Counted from the first letter of the stretch, positions 14,288 through 22,412 are shown. The stretch is 31,190 bases of DNA from Chloroflexi bacterium UBA5189 (GCA_002413045.1 DHWF01000031.1:107876-139065); one strand, 5' to 3'. The notes: generated by a model not told the origin, from the sequence alone. A program made the numbers and translations.

Positions 14288-15706
14288 ATGCCCGTGACCA
14301 CACCACCCCTGCCGCCGAGCCCACGGCCGGCGCGCGCGGCACGTCGCTTCGTCGACGTCGCTCGCCCCCTCGCGGCGCTGGCCCTCGCCCTAGCGGGATT
14401 CCCGTTCGCGGCGCGCCCGTACCCGGTGACGATCGCGGCCTGGCTCGGCTGGATCGGCGTCGGGCTCGTCGTCGGCGCCCTGGCGGGCCGGCCGCGCCGG
14501 GTCTGGATCCCATGGGCAGCGCTCGCGGTCATCGCGGTGCTCGCCCATCCGCTTGGCTGGGACCATGACCTACGCGCCTTCTGGTGGCTCTCCGCCACGC
14601 TCGCGTTGCTGTTCGCGACGCTCGGCTTCCTCGTCGGCACCGCGTTCGGTGGCGAGGCCAGCCCTGCCGCCGAGCTTCGACGGCGATGGAGCGGCTTCGG
14701 CAGGACCGGGCGATGGGTCGCGATCGGCGTCGTCGTGGTCCTCGTGCTCGGGCTGGTCGGCTACAGCGGCTACGCCTTCGTCGTTGGTGGCCGGCAGTAC
14801 GTCGAGCAGAAGCCAGGTCCGGGACCGTGCGACAACCCCGGGACGGCCTTCGGCTGGGCGTTCGAGCCGGTCAACTACGACGGCTCCGGCGAGCCGACCG
14901 CGCTCGACCACGCCTCGATCACGAGCGTCTGCACGCGGGAGCTGCCGCCCGCCGGCACCGAGGTCGTCTCGAGCGACGGCATCCCGGTCGCGGGCTGGTA
15001 CATCCCGGCCGCCGCGGGTGCCGGCCCGACCGGCCCCACGGTCGTGATCGTCCACGGCGGCAAGACGGACAAGACCGACGGGCTGCGGTATGCCCCGCCG
15101 TTCCACCACGACTACAACGTCCTGATCATCGACCTCCGCAACGCCGGCCAGAGCGGCGGCGAAGTCTCGTCCGGCGGCCTCCACGAACAGCGCGACCTGC
15201 GGGCGATGATCGACTGGCTGGAGCAGGCCAAGCATCCGGGCTGGCTCGCGGTGATGGGCAATTCGAACGGCGCCTCGACGGCGCTCGCCGAGGCCCGCAC
15301 CGACGACCGCGTCCGCGCCCTGATCCTGGACTCGATGCACTCCGGCGTGGAGCTGCAGCTGGGAAACGTGATCGAGGGCGAGGATGGCCTCCCGCCGTGG
15401 CCGGCCGCGGCGGCCGTGATCGCGGGCGCGTCGAGCATCCTGGGTGGCGACCTGACCTCGGTCGATCCCATCCGAACGATCACGCAGGTCGGCGCGCGGC
15501 CGATCCTGCTGACCCACGGCAGCAGTGACCCCATCGACCGGCCATCCGAGAGCGTCGAGCGCAACGTCGCGGCGGCCATCGACGCCGGGATGAACGTTGA
15601 GGTCCACATCTGCGTGGGAGCCGGCCACGGCCATGTCATCGACGTGTGCGGTCCCGCCTGGGCCGAGTGGGTCACGAGCTTCCTGGCCGCGCACGGGGGC
15701 ATCTGA
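14288..15706 (+). CDS. Membrane-bound alpha/beta hydrolase
   Basis: 472 residues. The N-terminal third has about five hydrophobic helices (roughly 26-43, 46-66, 73-90, 97-120 and 142-167), so the catalytic domain is tethered to the membrane, most likely on the outer face. The hydrolase part has the oxyanion turn VHGGKTDK near 255, the nucleophile elbow GNSNGAS with Ser326, an acid in HGSSDPID (Asp414) and His447 in GAGHGHV, which is followed by a second His at 449. Two cysteines before the domain (GPCDN, SVCTRE) and two near the end (HICVG, DVCGP) could form disulfides outside the cell. The family includes peptidases, esterases and acyltransferases of the BAAT/S9 type; the substrate is not readable. 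A second, soluble alpha/beta hydrolase follows after 22 nt with its own promoter. Confidence 0.88.
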   Translation: MPVTTPPLPPSPRPARAARRFVDVARPLAALALALAGFPFAARPYPVTIAAWLGWIGVGLVVGALAGRPRRVWIPWAALAVIAVLAHPLGWDHDLRAFWWLSATLALLFATLGFLVGTAFGGEASPAAELRRRWSGFGRTGRWVAIGVVVVLVLGLVGYSGYAFVVGGRQYVEQKPGPGPCDNPGTAFGWAFEPVNYDGSGEPTALDHASITSVCTRELPPAGTEVVSSDGIPVAGWYIPAAAGAGPTGPTVVIVHGGKTDKTDGLRYAPPFHHDYNVLIIDLRNAGQSGGEVSSGGLHEQRDLRAMIDWLEQAKHPGWLAVMGNSNGASTALAEARTDDRVRALILDSMHSGVELQLGNVIEGEDGLPPWPAAAAVIAGASSILGGDLTSVDPIRTITQVGARPILLTHGSSDPIDRPSESVERNVAAAIDAGMNVEVHICVGAGHGHVIDVCGPAWAEWVTSFLAAHGGI

Positions 15707-15716
15707 GGGGCGCTGC

Positions 15717-15722
15717 TAGGAT
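15717..15722 (+). promoter_or_regulatory. -10 hexamer TAGGAT, leaderless promoter
   Basis: TAGGAT followed by 6 nt and ATG 15729, in the 22-nt gap between the two hydrolase genes. No Shine-Dalgarno site. Confidence 0.6.
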
Positions 15723-15728
15723 CGGCCG

Positions 15729-16574
15729 ATGACCGACACCGAACATTCGCCAACCATCTGGATCGACGTTCCGGGCGCCCGCCTCGCTGTCGAGGACGAG
15801 GGCGATCCCGCCAATCCGACGATCCTGCTGGTGCACTCGGCGGTCGTGAACCGCCGGTCGTGGGACGGCGTCGTCCCGGGCCTCCTCGATGCCGGCTACC
15901 GGGTCATCCGCTACGACATGCGCGGCTTCGGCGAGTCCACCGCCGAGGACGTCGAGTTCCGGGGCCACGAGGACGCCCTCGCGGTGCTGGCGCACTTCGG
16001 CGTCGCGCGCAGCGCCGTCGTCGGCAACTCCATGGGCGCGCATTTCGCGCTGGATGCCGTCCTCGCGTCGCCCGAGCAGTTCATCGCCTACGTCTGGGTC
16101 GGTGGCGGGATGAGCGGCTTCGACAAGGAGCCGTCGGCCGCCGAGATGGCCCTCTTCGAGGCCGAGGAGGCCGCCGAGCAGGCCCGCGACTGGGACCTCG
16201 CGACCGAGATCGATGCCCAGATCTGGATGGACGGCGTCGGCCAGCCCGCGACGCGCGTCGATCCGACGGTGCGTGTGGCGTTCAAGGCGATGGATCGCGA
16301 ACTGCTGGAGCCGGGGCGCGTGTACGGCCAGCGGAAGCCCGTCGAGGAGCTCGCGGCCGGGCGACTCGGGACGGTCAGGACACCCACGCTCCTCGTCATC
16401 GGCGACCTCGATACCGAGGGAACGCGGGCGAGCGCCCAGAAGCTCGCGGACGAAGTGCCTGGCTCGCGCCTCATCCACCTGCCCGATGTGGCCCATATGG
16501 TCGGCATGGAGAAGCCGGCCGAGCTCGCGGCGATGATCGTGGAGTTCCTCGCGCCCCTGCCGCGCTGGAGCTGA
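15729..16574 (+). CDS. Soluble alpha/beta-fold hydrolase
   Basis: 281 residues, no signal peptide. Typical single-domain alpha/beta hydrolase: strand plus turn ILLVHSAVVNRRSW (the common HG is HS here), YDMRGFGES, nucleophile elbow VVGNSMGA with Ser101, acid in IGDLDTEG (Asp226 or Asp228) and His256 in DVAHMVGMEKP. The layout is that of the haloalkane dehalogenase/epoxide hydrolase/ester hydrolase group; the Ser nucleophile points to an esterase, lactonase or C-C hydrolase rather than a dehalogenase. The cap (about 125-205) is acidic and helical. The next gene starts 4 nt after its stop, so the two are likely cotranscribed. Confidence 0.9.
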   Translation: MTDTEHSPTIWIDVPGARLAVEDEGDPANPTILLVHSAVVNRRSWDGVVPGLLDAGYRVIRYDMRGFGESTAEDVEFRGHEDALAVLAHFGVARSAVVGNSMGAHFALDAVLASPEQFIAYVWVGGGMSGFDKEPSAAEMALFEAEEAAEQARDWDLATEIDAQIWMDGVGQPATRVDPTVRVAFKAMDRELLEPGRVYGQRKPVEELAAGRLGTVRTPTLLVIGDLDTEGTRASAQKLADEVPGSRLIHLPDVAHMVGMEKPAELAAMIVEFLAPLPRWS

Positions 16575-16578
16575 CGGC

Positions 16579-17232
16579 GTGCCCTCGCGGCGCCGCAACG
16601 TCCCGGGCTCCGCGCTCGGGAGCCGCCTCGGGCGGCCCGGCGGCGCGAGTCGCCCGAGCGGTGCGAGCCGGTCATCCGCGCCGGTTCGACCCGGCGGCTC
16701 GAAGCTCTATGCGGCGACGCAGCCGGGGCCGCTCAGGGGCGATTCGCCATTCGGCGCGAGCCGGATCCTGATCGACGGGCGGAACGTCCAGCGCGCCCTC
16801 GAGCGCGGCTCCGCGGCAGGGTCCCTGCCCACGGCGATCCTCATCGCGCGCCTGCGCGCCGCGTTCGCACCGCCGACGGAGGTGGAGTTGATCCTCGACG
16901 GCCACGCCGGCCCGACACCGACCGGGCGAATCGCGCCGGGCTTCAGCGTCGTCTTCGGGCGCGGAGTCAGCGCTGACCACGTGATCGCCGAGCGCGTGGT
17001 CGAGGCGTTCCGGGCCCTCGGTCCGGTCGAGGCCGATACGGTCACGGTCGTCTCGGACGACCGCGAGGTCCGCGCCCAGGCGCTCCGCAACGGCGTGCGC
17101 GTCCAAGGGACGTCGTGGCTCGCCGGGCACCTGGCCGCGCGCGACGCGGCCCCCACGCGCGCCGGCGCCTCCATCGGGCACGGCCGCGCGCCCCGTCAAT
17201 CACGCGCACCACGCGACCGCGACCTCGGCTAG
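16579..17232 (+). CDS. NYN-domain (YacP-like) putative RNase
   Basis: 217 residues. The first 60 are Arg/Ser/Gly-rich and probably disordered. From there it matches the NYN fold, a PIN-like nuclease fold: strand with ILIDGRNVQRAL (first acidic residue near 66), VELILDGHAG (near 105), FSVVFGRGVSADHVIAERVV, and TVTVVSDDREVRAQALRNGV, ending with the substrate-pocket region TSWLAGHL. Acidic residues expected for metal-dependent RNA cleavage are all kept. YacP (Rae1) cuts mRNA on ribosomes in Bacillus; the activity here is inferred from the fold. The start is GTG 16579 with GGAG 8 nt upstream, 4 nt after the hydrolase stop. Its TAG stop is also the first three bases of the next gene's -10 hexamer. 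Confidence 0.8.
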   Translation: MPSRRRNVPGSALGSRLGRPGGASRPSGASRSSAPVRPGGSKLYAATQPGPLRGDSPFGASRILIDGRNVQRALERGSAAGSLPTAILIARLRAAFAPPTEVELILDGHAGPTPTGRIAPGFSVVFGRGVSADHVIAERVVEAFRALGPVEADTVTVVSDDREVRAQALRNGVRVQGTSWLAGHLAARDAAPTRAGASIGHGRAPRQSRAPRDRDLG

Positions 17233-17235
17233 GAT
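17230..17235 (+). promoter_or_regulatory. -10 hexamer TAGGAT that includes the stop codon of the NYN gene
   Basis: TAGGAT followed by 6 nt and GTG 17242. The first three bases are the TAG stop of the preceding gene. It supports a leaderless start at this GTG. Confidence 0.55.
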
Positions 17236-17241
17236 TTCGCC

Positions 17242-17715
17242 GTGCTCGACGCGATCGGCCAGCTCTTCCAGGGCCTCATCACCTTCCTGAGCCCGATCCT
17301 GATCCCGGACTGGAAGGCACTGCTCACGCTCTTTCCCGTCCTCCTGCTGATCGGCGTCGTCGGACCCCTGATCAGCTTGCTGGCCTTCGGCTGGTTCGTG
17401 TACTTCGCGGGCAAGCCGCGAGCCCGCATCCCGTACGTCGAGCCCCAGCCCGTCCCCGCCCGGATCGTCGACGGCCAGCCCGTCTATCCCGCGGGCGAGC
17501 CGTACTGTGCGGTCGACCAGCTCGTGATGCCGTTCGGCATGACCCGCTGCCCGACGTGCGGCCGCGACCTCGCCGTCACCTGCCCGAAGTGCGGCACCGG
17601 GCGGATGGCCTGGATCGACACGTGCGGCACGTGCGGGCTCGTCCTCAAGATCGATCGAACGGTGCCGGCCCTCCGACCGGCTGCTCCCCCACCTGGAGGC
17701 GCCGCCGCAGCCTGA
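17242..17715 (+). CDS. Membrane protein with triple-CxxC zinc ribbon
   Basis: 157 residues. Residues about 8-22 and 28-54 are hydrophobic (one amphipathic and one clear membrane helix). They are followed by a soluble part with three CxxC pairs within about 35 residues, CPTC, CPKC and CGTC, plus an extra Cys in PYCAV. This looks like a double zinc ribbon, although a redox role cannot be excluded. It ends in a Pro/Ala-rich tail. I do not recognise a named family. The gene directly before ccsA makes a role in haem or cytochrome c handling thinkable, but the motif is not CxxCH. GTG 17242 is fixed by the hexamer 6 nt upstream. Confidence 0.75.
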   Translation: MLDAIGQLFQGLITFLSPILIPDWKALLTLFPVLLLIGVVGPLISLLAFGWFVYFAGKPRARIPYVEPQPVPARIVDGQPVYPAGEPYCAVDQLVMPFGMTRCPTCGRDLAVTCPKCGTGRMAWIDTCGTCGLVLKIDRTVPALRPAAPPPGGAAAA

Positions 17716-17798
17716 GCCGGCGCCCGAGGCCCCGGAGCACGACCGGAACCTCGCCCAACCCCCGCGAGCCGCCAACCCGCCACCCTGTCGGAGCGTTC

Positions 17799-17802
17799 GG
17801 AG
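17799..17802 (+). promoter_or_regulatory. Shine-Dalgarno GGAG deciding the ccsA start
   Basis: GGAG 7 nt before ATG 17810. It sets the start in a frame that stays open for some distance upstream. Confidence 0.6.
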
Positions 17803-17809
17803 CGACCAG

Positions 17810-18772
17810 ATGGAAACCGCCACCCAGGCCCTCTTCGCCATCGGCACCATCGTGCTGGCGTTCGCATTTGCCGCGAACGTTGGGCATGCCGTCATGCTCG
17901 CCGCCGGTCGGCGGTCACTCGCGAGCTTCGCCGCCGGCGCGGCCGGCCTCGCCGGCAATCCCGTCCGGCCCGCCTGGGCCGGCGTCGCGACCGGCTCTTT
18001 CGTCGAGTCGCGCACGGCCGTCGCGGCCGCGGGTCCATCTGACTACGCCTCGTCGTCGCCGCTGTCCGGCGCGGCTCGCTGGCTGACGGTCGGCGCGTTC
18101 GCCCTGCTCGTGGCGTCGATGGTCGTTCGCGGGATCATCGTCGGGCGCGGGCCGTGGGGGAACCTGTTCGAGTTCTCGGTCGCGTTCGCGACATCGATCT
18201 TGTTCGGCTACCTCGTCCTGTCGCGGCGCTACCCGATCCAGTCCATCGCGTTCCTGCCGATCGCGGTCTCGCTCACGCTGCTGCTCTATGCGTCGTCGCT
18301 GCCGTCGGACATCGAGCCGCTCGTGCCGGCGCTCCAGAACGCGCCGCTGCTCACGATCCACGTCGGGCTGGCGATGCTCTCGTACGGCGTCTTCGCGACC
18401 TCGTTCGCCGCCGGCGTCGCGTATCTCGTCCAGGGCAAGAACGACCGCTATTCGTGGCTGCCGTCGCACCGTGTCCTGGACTCCGTGGCGTACCGCGCGG
18501 TGATCATCGGCTTTCCGATCTTCGCCACGATGATCATCCTCGGCTCGTGGTGGGCCTCGATCGCCTGGTCGCGCTACTGGGGCTGGGACCCGAAGGAGAC
18601 CTCCGCCCTCGTCACCTGGCTCGTCTACGCGATCTACCTCCACGCCCGCAACCAGCGCTCGTGGGCCGGCCGCCCGGCGGCGCTGCTCCTCGTCGTCGGC
18701 TTCGGGATGGTCCTGCTGACGTACTCCGGCTCGCTCTGGTTCACCGGCCTGCACGCGTACAGCGGGCTCTGA
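17810..18772 (+). CDS. ccsA: Cytochrome c biogenesis protein CcsA/ResC
   Basis: 320 residues, about eight membrane helices. CcsA (ResC) is the haem-handling half of the system II cytochrome c maturation machinery; it passes haem to the outer face, where apocytochromes receive it. Family marks are GPWGNLFEFSVAF near 117, a membrane His in LTIHVGLAMLSYG, the tryptophan-rich haem-binding WWD-type region WWASIAWSRYWGWDPKET and a second membrane His in AIYLHARNQRSW. The partner ResB/Ccs1 and a thioredoxin-like ResA are not in the window. Preceded by the zinc-ribbon membrane protein gene (94-nt gap) and followed after 4 nt by a cNMP-binding-domain gene, so probably one transcript of three genes. 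Confidence 0.93.
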   Translation: METATQALFAIGTIVLAFAFAANVGHAVMLAAGRRSLASFAAGAAGLAGNPVRPAWAGVATGSFVESRTAVAAAGPSDYASSSPLSGAARWLTVGAFALLVASMVVRGIIVGRGPWGNLFEFSVAFATSILFGYLVLSRRYPIQSIAFLPIAVSLTLLLYASSLPSDIEPLVPALQNAPLLTIHVGLAMLSYGVFATSFAAGVAYLVQGKNDRYSWLPSHRVLDSVAYRAVIIGFPIFATMIILGSWWASIAWSRYWGWDPKETSALVTWLVYAIYLHARNQRSWAGRPAALLLVVGFGMVLLTYSGSLWFTGLHAYSGL

Positions 18773-18776
18773 TCCG

Positions 18777-19784
18777 ATGGCACCGGTGCGCTACGAATCG
18801 AGCGTAACGGCGATCTCGTGGATCCCCTCGGAGGCCATCGAGGGCCTTTCCAAGATCCCGTTCGAGATGGGCGTGACCCACTACGACGAGCCGCCGCCGG
18901 ACAAGATCGACGACCTCGAGGCGCTTCGAAAGACTGATCGGTTCCGCGAGGCCAACGAGCTCCGGGCCTACATCGAGGTCGAAGGCGACGAGATCGTGGA
19001 CCAGGGCTACCTCGCGGGCGGGCACGTCGGCTCGACGACGGTGCGGCTCGGACCGGCGGCGATTCGCTTTGCCGCCGTCCACCTGCCCGACATCCAGCAG
19101 CCGCCCGAGATCGGCCCGTCGTCGGTGCGCTTCGTCCAGACCGTGGGCGGCCGGATGGGCCTCCCGACGCCGCGGGCGGTCAAGCGCAAGCCGTTCGTCC
19201 AGTTCTGGCCGTCGATCGCGTGGTCTACGCTCGAGCTCACGATCAATACTGATGGCACGTCGAGGCGCGGCCTCCTCGGCGCGAGTCCATTCCCGCGCCA
19301 CTGGGTCTACGACGAGCGGGGCTGGCTGGTCTTCAAGTCCGGTCTGGTCGACTTCGGGACGTGGGCCAACGAATCCTTCGGCGATCGCACGCCATGGGGC
19401 GACCATGACTCGCCGGCATTCGTCACGGCGGTCGAGTCCGCGCTGGAGCGCGAGCTGTCGACGACGATCATGCGCGGCGGCGCCAAGCCCAGGATCCGAA
19501 CGCTCGACATTGGGGCGGCGCTCGCGACGCAGGGCGAGAAGGCGACCGATGTCTTCCTGATTCTCGACGGGATGCTCGTTGTCGAGGTCGATGGCCGTGA
19601 GGTCGCCGAGATCGGCCCGGGCGCCGTTGTCGGTGAGCGCGCGGCGCTCGAGGGCGGCGTTCGCACCGCTTCTCTGCGAGCAGCGACTCGCGCTCGCGTA
19701 GCCGCGATTGCCCCTGACCAGCTGGGCCACGCCGAGCTCGAGACGCTCGCCGAGATGCACCACCACGAGCACGCTCCCGCCTGA
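18777..19784 (+). CDS. Protein with C-terminal cyclic nucleotide-binding-like domain
   Basis: 335 residues, no signal or membrane segment. The last 110 residues form a cNMP-binding beta barrel: a strand with LDIGAALATQGEKATDVFLI, then LDGMLVVEVDGREVAEIGPGAVVGERAALEGG and RTASLRAATRARVAAI. The phosphate-binding cassette is GERAALEGGVRTAS, close to the canonical GExALxxxxRxA with Thr before the Ala, so it may still bind a cyclic nucleotide. The N-terminal 220 residues are an unrecognised domain rich in Trp, Asp and Pro. There is no helix-turn-helix, so it is not a CRP-type regulator. It ends in a His-rich MHHHEHAPA. Start ATG 18777 is 4 nt after the ccsA stop. Convergent with nagA. Confidence 0.8.
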   Translation: MAPVRYESSVTAISWIPSEAIEGLSKIPFEMGVTHYDEPPPDKIDDLEALRKTDRFREANELRAYIEVEGDEIVDQGYLAGGHVGSTTVRLGPAAIRFAAVHLPDIQQPPEIGPSSVRFVQTVGGRMGLPTPRAVKRKPFVQFWPSIAWSTLELTINTDGTSRRGLLGASPFPRHWVYDERGWLVFKSGLVDFGTWANESFGDRTPWGDHDSPAFVTAVESALERELSTTIMRGGAKPRIRTLDIGAALATQGEKATDVFLILDGMLVVEVDGREVAEIGPGAVVGERAALEGGVRTASLRAATRARVAAIAPDQLGHAELETLAEMHHHEHAPA

Positions 19785-19829
19785 GGCGGATCTTGGAGCG
19801 CCGCTGACGCACGGCAGCCATCCCTACGC

Positions 19830-20708
19830 TTACGGCGCGGCCAACCGCAGCAGACGCGAGGGAACGACGGTGGCAGCGCGTGCGGCTTCCGCGGGGTCAA
19901 CGCCTGCAAACTCCGCGAGATTTCGAACTGCCTCGTCGAGGCCAACAACGCAGCCGGCGAGGACGCCGTTGGGGAGTCGCGCGGAGGACTCGTCGACAAC
20001 AACGTCGCGGCCGGCGAGCCGGTACGCGCCGGGCGGCATGCCAAGCGCCGCAATGGCATCGCTCACCACGACCAGTCGATCGGCGCCGACGGCCCGCCGC
20101 ACGAGCCGCACCACCGCCGGATGGACGTGCAACCCGTCGACGATCAGGCCGATCGTGACCCGGTCGTCGGCGAGCGCCGCGCCGGCGAGCCCCGGCTCGC
20201 GGTGATCCAGTGGGGCCATCGCGTTGAACAGGTGGGTCACGTAGCGAATGCCTGCACCGAAGCCGGCGACGGCCTCCTCGTAGGTCGCCGCGCTATGGCC
20301 GGCGGACACGACGACGCCGTTCGCGACCAGGGTCCGAGCGACGTCGAGGGCACCCGGCAACTCGGGGGCGAGGGTCACCATCCGGATGCCCGACGAGGGA
20401 GTCCAGTCGAGGACCGCTCCGACGTCCGGCAGCTGCAGCCGAGCCGGGTCGTGGGCGCCGGACCGCAACGGCGAGATGAACGGCCCCTCCACGTGCCACC
20501 CAAGGGGCGTTGCGCCCTGGTAGCCCGGCGGCGGTCCGCCCTCGAGCGCGCGCTGGGCGCGGGCCACGATCGGGAATGCCGGGCTCACGAGCGTCGGCAC
20601 GAACCCGGTCACGCCGAACATCGGCAGGACCGCACCGACGCGCCAGACCGCCTCGGGCTCCTCGGTCAGGTCGAAGCCCCCGGCACCGTTGACCTGGAGG
20701 TCGAGCAT
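19830..20708 (-). CDS. nagA: N-acetylglucosamine-6-phosphate deacetylase, TIM-barrel core only
   Basis: NagA removes the acetyl group from GlcNAc-6-phosphate, giving glucosamine-6-phosphate. The 292 residues start directly at MLDLQVNGAGGFDL, which in normal NagA is residue about 55-60. They keep the active site: Glu74 in WHVEGPFI, His138 in SAGHSA, His159 in VTHLFNAM, His194 in DGLHVHP and catalytic Asp217 in VVSDAI. They then stop after VPSRLLRLAAP, where normal NagA would continue for 50-60 residues. Both strands-bearing ends that build the small beta domain are therefore missing. The start ATG overlaps the upstream GH3 stop by one base (TGATG), and only 45 nt separate the end from the convergent gene, so there is no room for the missing parts. 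Codon use is normal and the frame is clean. Confidence 0.85.
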   Translation of the reverse strand: MLDLQVNGAGGFDLTEEPEAVWRVGAVLPMFGVTGFVPTLVSPAFPIVARAQRALEGGPPPGYQGATPLGWHVEGPFISPLRSGAHDPARLQLPDVGAVLDWTPSSGIRMVTLAPELPGALDVARTLVANGVVVSAGHSAATYEEAVAGFGAGIRYVTHLFNAMAPLDHREPGLAGAALADDRVTIGLIVDGLHVHPAVVRLVRRAVGADRLVVVSDAIAALGMPPGAYRLAGRDVVVDESSARLPNGVLAGCVVGLDEAVRNLAEFAGVDPAEAARAATVVPSRLLRLAAP

Positions 20709-22345
20709 CAGGCGACCAGCCCGTGGCCGCGCTCGGCGATGCCGTTGATTCGCACCGGCAGCCGGCCCGGGAACGGGGCGCCGCGACCCGGCCCCCCGAC
20801 CGGCACGCGGCCGAACAGCGCGGCCGCCAGCGCGTCCATCGACTCGCGCAGGATCGAGTAGGTGCACACGTGCGTGCCTGCCTCCGGGTAGGCCGCAAGG
20901 TCCCACGGCGTCCGGAGCGCGACGGTCACGAGCGGGACCCCCGCTGAGGCGAGGGCTCGCACCAGGTCCGCCTGGGCGGAGCCGGGGGTCGCCGAGATCG
21001 TTCCGGCGATCACGACGTCGTACGAGGCCGCCCTCTCCCGCAAGGCCGCGATCTCCGCTCCAGTTGGCGGGTGCTGCGTCACGACCTCGTCCACCCGCGG
21101 ATGGTGCGCCCGCAGCGCGGCGGCCAGCGTCGGCGTGACGAATGACGAAGTATCCGCGGGCGTCAGGTCGCGGGGCGCGGGCATGATCGCGAGGACGCGA
21201 GCCTCCGGCGCGAGTCGCAGCGGGAGCAGCGCCGCCACATTCCGGACCAGCGTCAGCGATCGAGCGGCGAGCTCCCGCGCGAGCGCCGCGTGCTCCGGCG
21301 AGCCCACCACGGCAATCCCCGGATCGTCGAACCCAGCAAGCCACCGCCGCAGGCCGGCGACCCGCGCGGCTGAGCGACGCGACCGCTCCGGGTCGAGCAG
21401 CTGGACCTCGCTCGCGCGCACCAGCGTCGACTCGATGCGCCGTTGCGAGACCCGGTCCGCGGTCGCGAGCAACAGGTCGACGCCCGCCTCGAGCGATGCC
21501 AGCACGTCGACCGCCTGTGAGGCGCCCTGGGCGAGCGCGCCCATGTCGAGCGCATCGGTGATCGAGACGCCGTCGAAGCCGAGCTCGTCGCGAAGGAGCT
21601 CGCCCATGACCCGGCGCGCCAGGGTCGACGGCAGCGTGCGGCTGCCGGTCAGGCCCGGCGCGGCGAAGTGGCCGGACATGATCAAGCGCACCCCCGCGGC
21701 GATCGCCTGGCGGAACGGGACCAGCTCCGTGGCTTCGACGTCCACCCGGGTCCGCTCGGCAACCGCGAGTGCGTGGTGCGTGTCCACGCCCGTGGAACCA
21801 GCGCCCGGGAAATGCTTGCCCGTGCCGGCCACCCCGGCCGACTGGACCCCGCGCAGCCACGCCGTCCCCAGCCGGCCGACCTCCGCCGGGTCGTCGCCGA
21901 ACGAGCGAATGCCCAGCGACGGGTTCTCGGGGCTGACCGCGATGTCCAGCACCGGTGCGTAGGCGACGTTGACGCCGGTCGCGCGCAGCTCCCGCCCGAT
22001 CGCCGCGCCCACGCGCTCCGCGAGCCCCGCATCGCCGGTCGCGCCGATGGCCATCGCCCCGGCGAACGGCGTCCAGCCATCACCAAGGGCAAGAAACTGG
22101 CCGCCCTCCTGGTCCGCCGCGATGAGCAGTGGCAGCCCATCCGAGCCGGGTCGGGCGGACGCCGCCGCCTGCAGCCCGGTCGTGAGCCGCCGCAGCTGCC
22201 GTGGCGAGCGGACGTTCTTGGCGCGGAACAGCGTGATCCCGGCGGCCGGCGCGCTCGCGAGCCGCGCCCGGAGCCAGTGCGGCACCGAGGTCCCGTGGAA
22301 TGCGAGCATGAGCCGGCCCAGGATCTCGTCGCGGGAGTCCGTCAT
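20708..22345 (-). CDS. Glycoside hydrolase family 3, beta-N-acetylglucosaminidase-like
   Basis: 545 residues. The N-terminal (beta/alpha)8 domain carries IAADQEGG (78-83), KHFPGAGSTGVDTH (177-190) and SITDALDMGAL with Asp264 as the nucleophile. The Asp188-Thr-His190 pair is the acid/base dyad that sets NagZ-type N-acetylglucosaminidases apart from GH3 glucosidases. The second His of the usual KHFPGHG is Ala here. A C-terminal alpha/beta sandwich (about 350-545) resembles the second domain of Bacillus NagZ and of GH3 phosphorylase-like enzymes. There is no signal peptide, so it should act on imported sugar in the cytosol: chitobiose or GlcNAc-MurNAc compounds. ATG 22345 is chosen because its downstream sequence is the first family-like stretch. 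It is followed by nagA with a one-base overlap. Confidence 0.88.
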   Translation of the reverse strand: MTDSRDEILGRLMLAFHGTSVPHWLRARLASAPAAGITLFRAKNVRSPRQLRRLTTGLQAAASARPGSDGLPLLIAADQEGGQFLALGDGWTPFAGAMAIGATGDAGLAERVGAAIGRELRATGVNVAYAPVLDIAVSPENPSLGIRSFGDDPAEVGRLGTAWLRGVQSAGVAGTGKHFPGAGSTGVDTHHALAVAERTRVDVEATELVPFRQAIAAGVRLIMSGHFAAPGLTGSRTLPSTLARRVMGELLRDELGFDGVSITDALDMGALAQGASQAVDVLASLEAGVDLLLATADRVSQRRIESTLVRASEVQLLDPERSRRSAARVAGLRRWLAGFDDPGIAVVGSPEHAALARELAARSLTLVRNVAALLPLRLAPEARVLAIMPAPRDLTPADTSSFVTPTLAAALRAHHPRVDEVVTQHPPTGAEIAALRERAASYDVVIAGTISATPGSAQADLVRALASAGVPLVTVALRTPWDLAAYPEAGTHVCTYSILRESMDALAAALFGRVPVGGPGRGAPFPGRLPVRINGIAERGHGLVA

Positions 22346-22400
22346 CGGTGCACGGCGTCGGTCACGCCCGAAGTATCGTCGGTCGGCGCCCGTCACCGGG

Positions 22401-22406
22401 TACGAT
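22401..22406 (+). promoter_or_regulatory. -10 hexamer TACGAT, leaderless promoter of the GH1 gene
   Basis: TACGAT followed by 6 nt and ATG 22413, no Shine-Dalgarno site. It lies in the 67-nt gap to the divergent GH3 gene, which on its own side has only a weak GATACT. Confidence 0.6.
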
Positions 22407-22412
22407 CCGGCG

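Noticed and set aside
19830..21860. Single open frame joining GH3 sequence with NagA
   Set aside because: The part before the NagA ATG is an out-of-frame reading of the GH3 gene. The GH3 stop and NagA start overlap as TGATG, so these are two genes.
22346..22412. Second copy of the ROK operator between GH3 and GH1
   Set aside because: No CTTGACAAAG-like arms are present in this gap, so control by the ROK repressor at this point is not supported.
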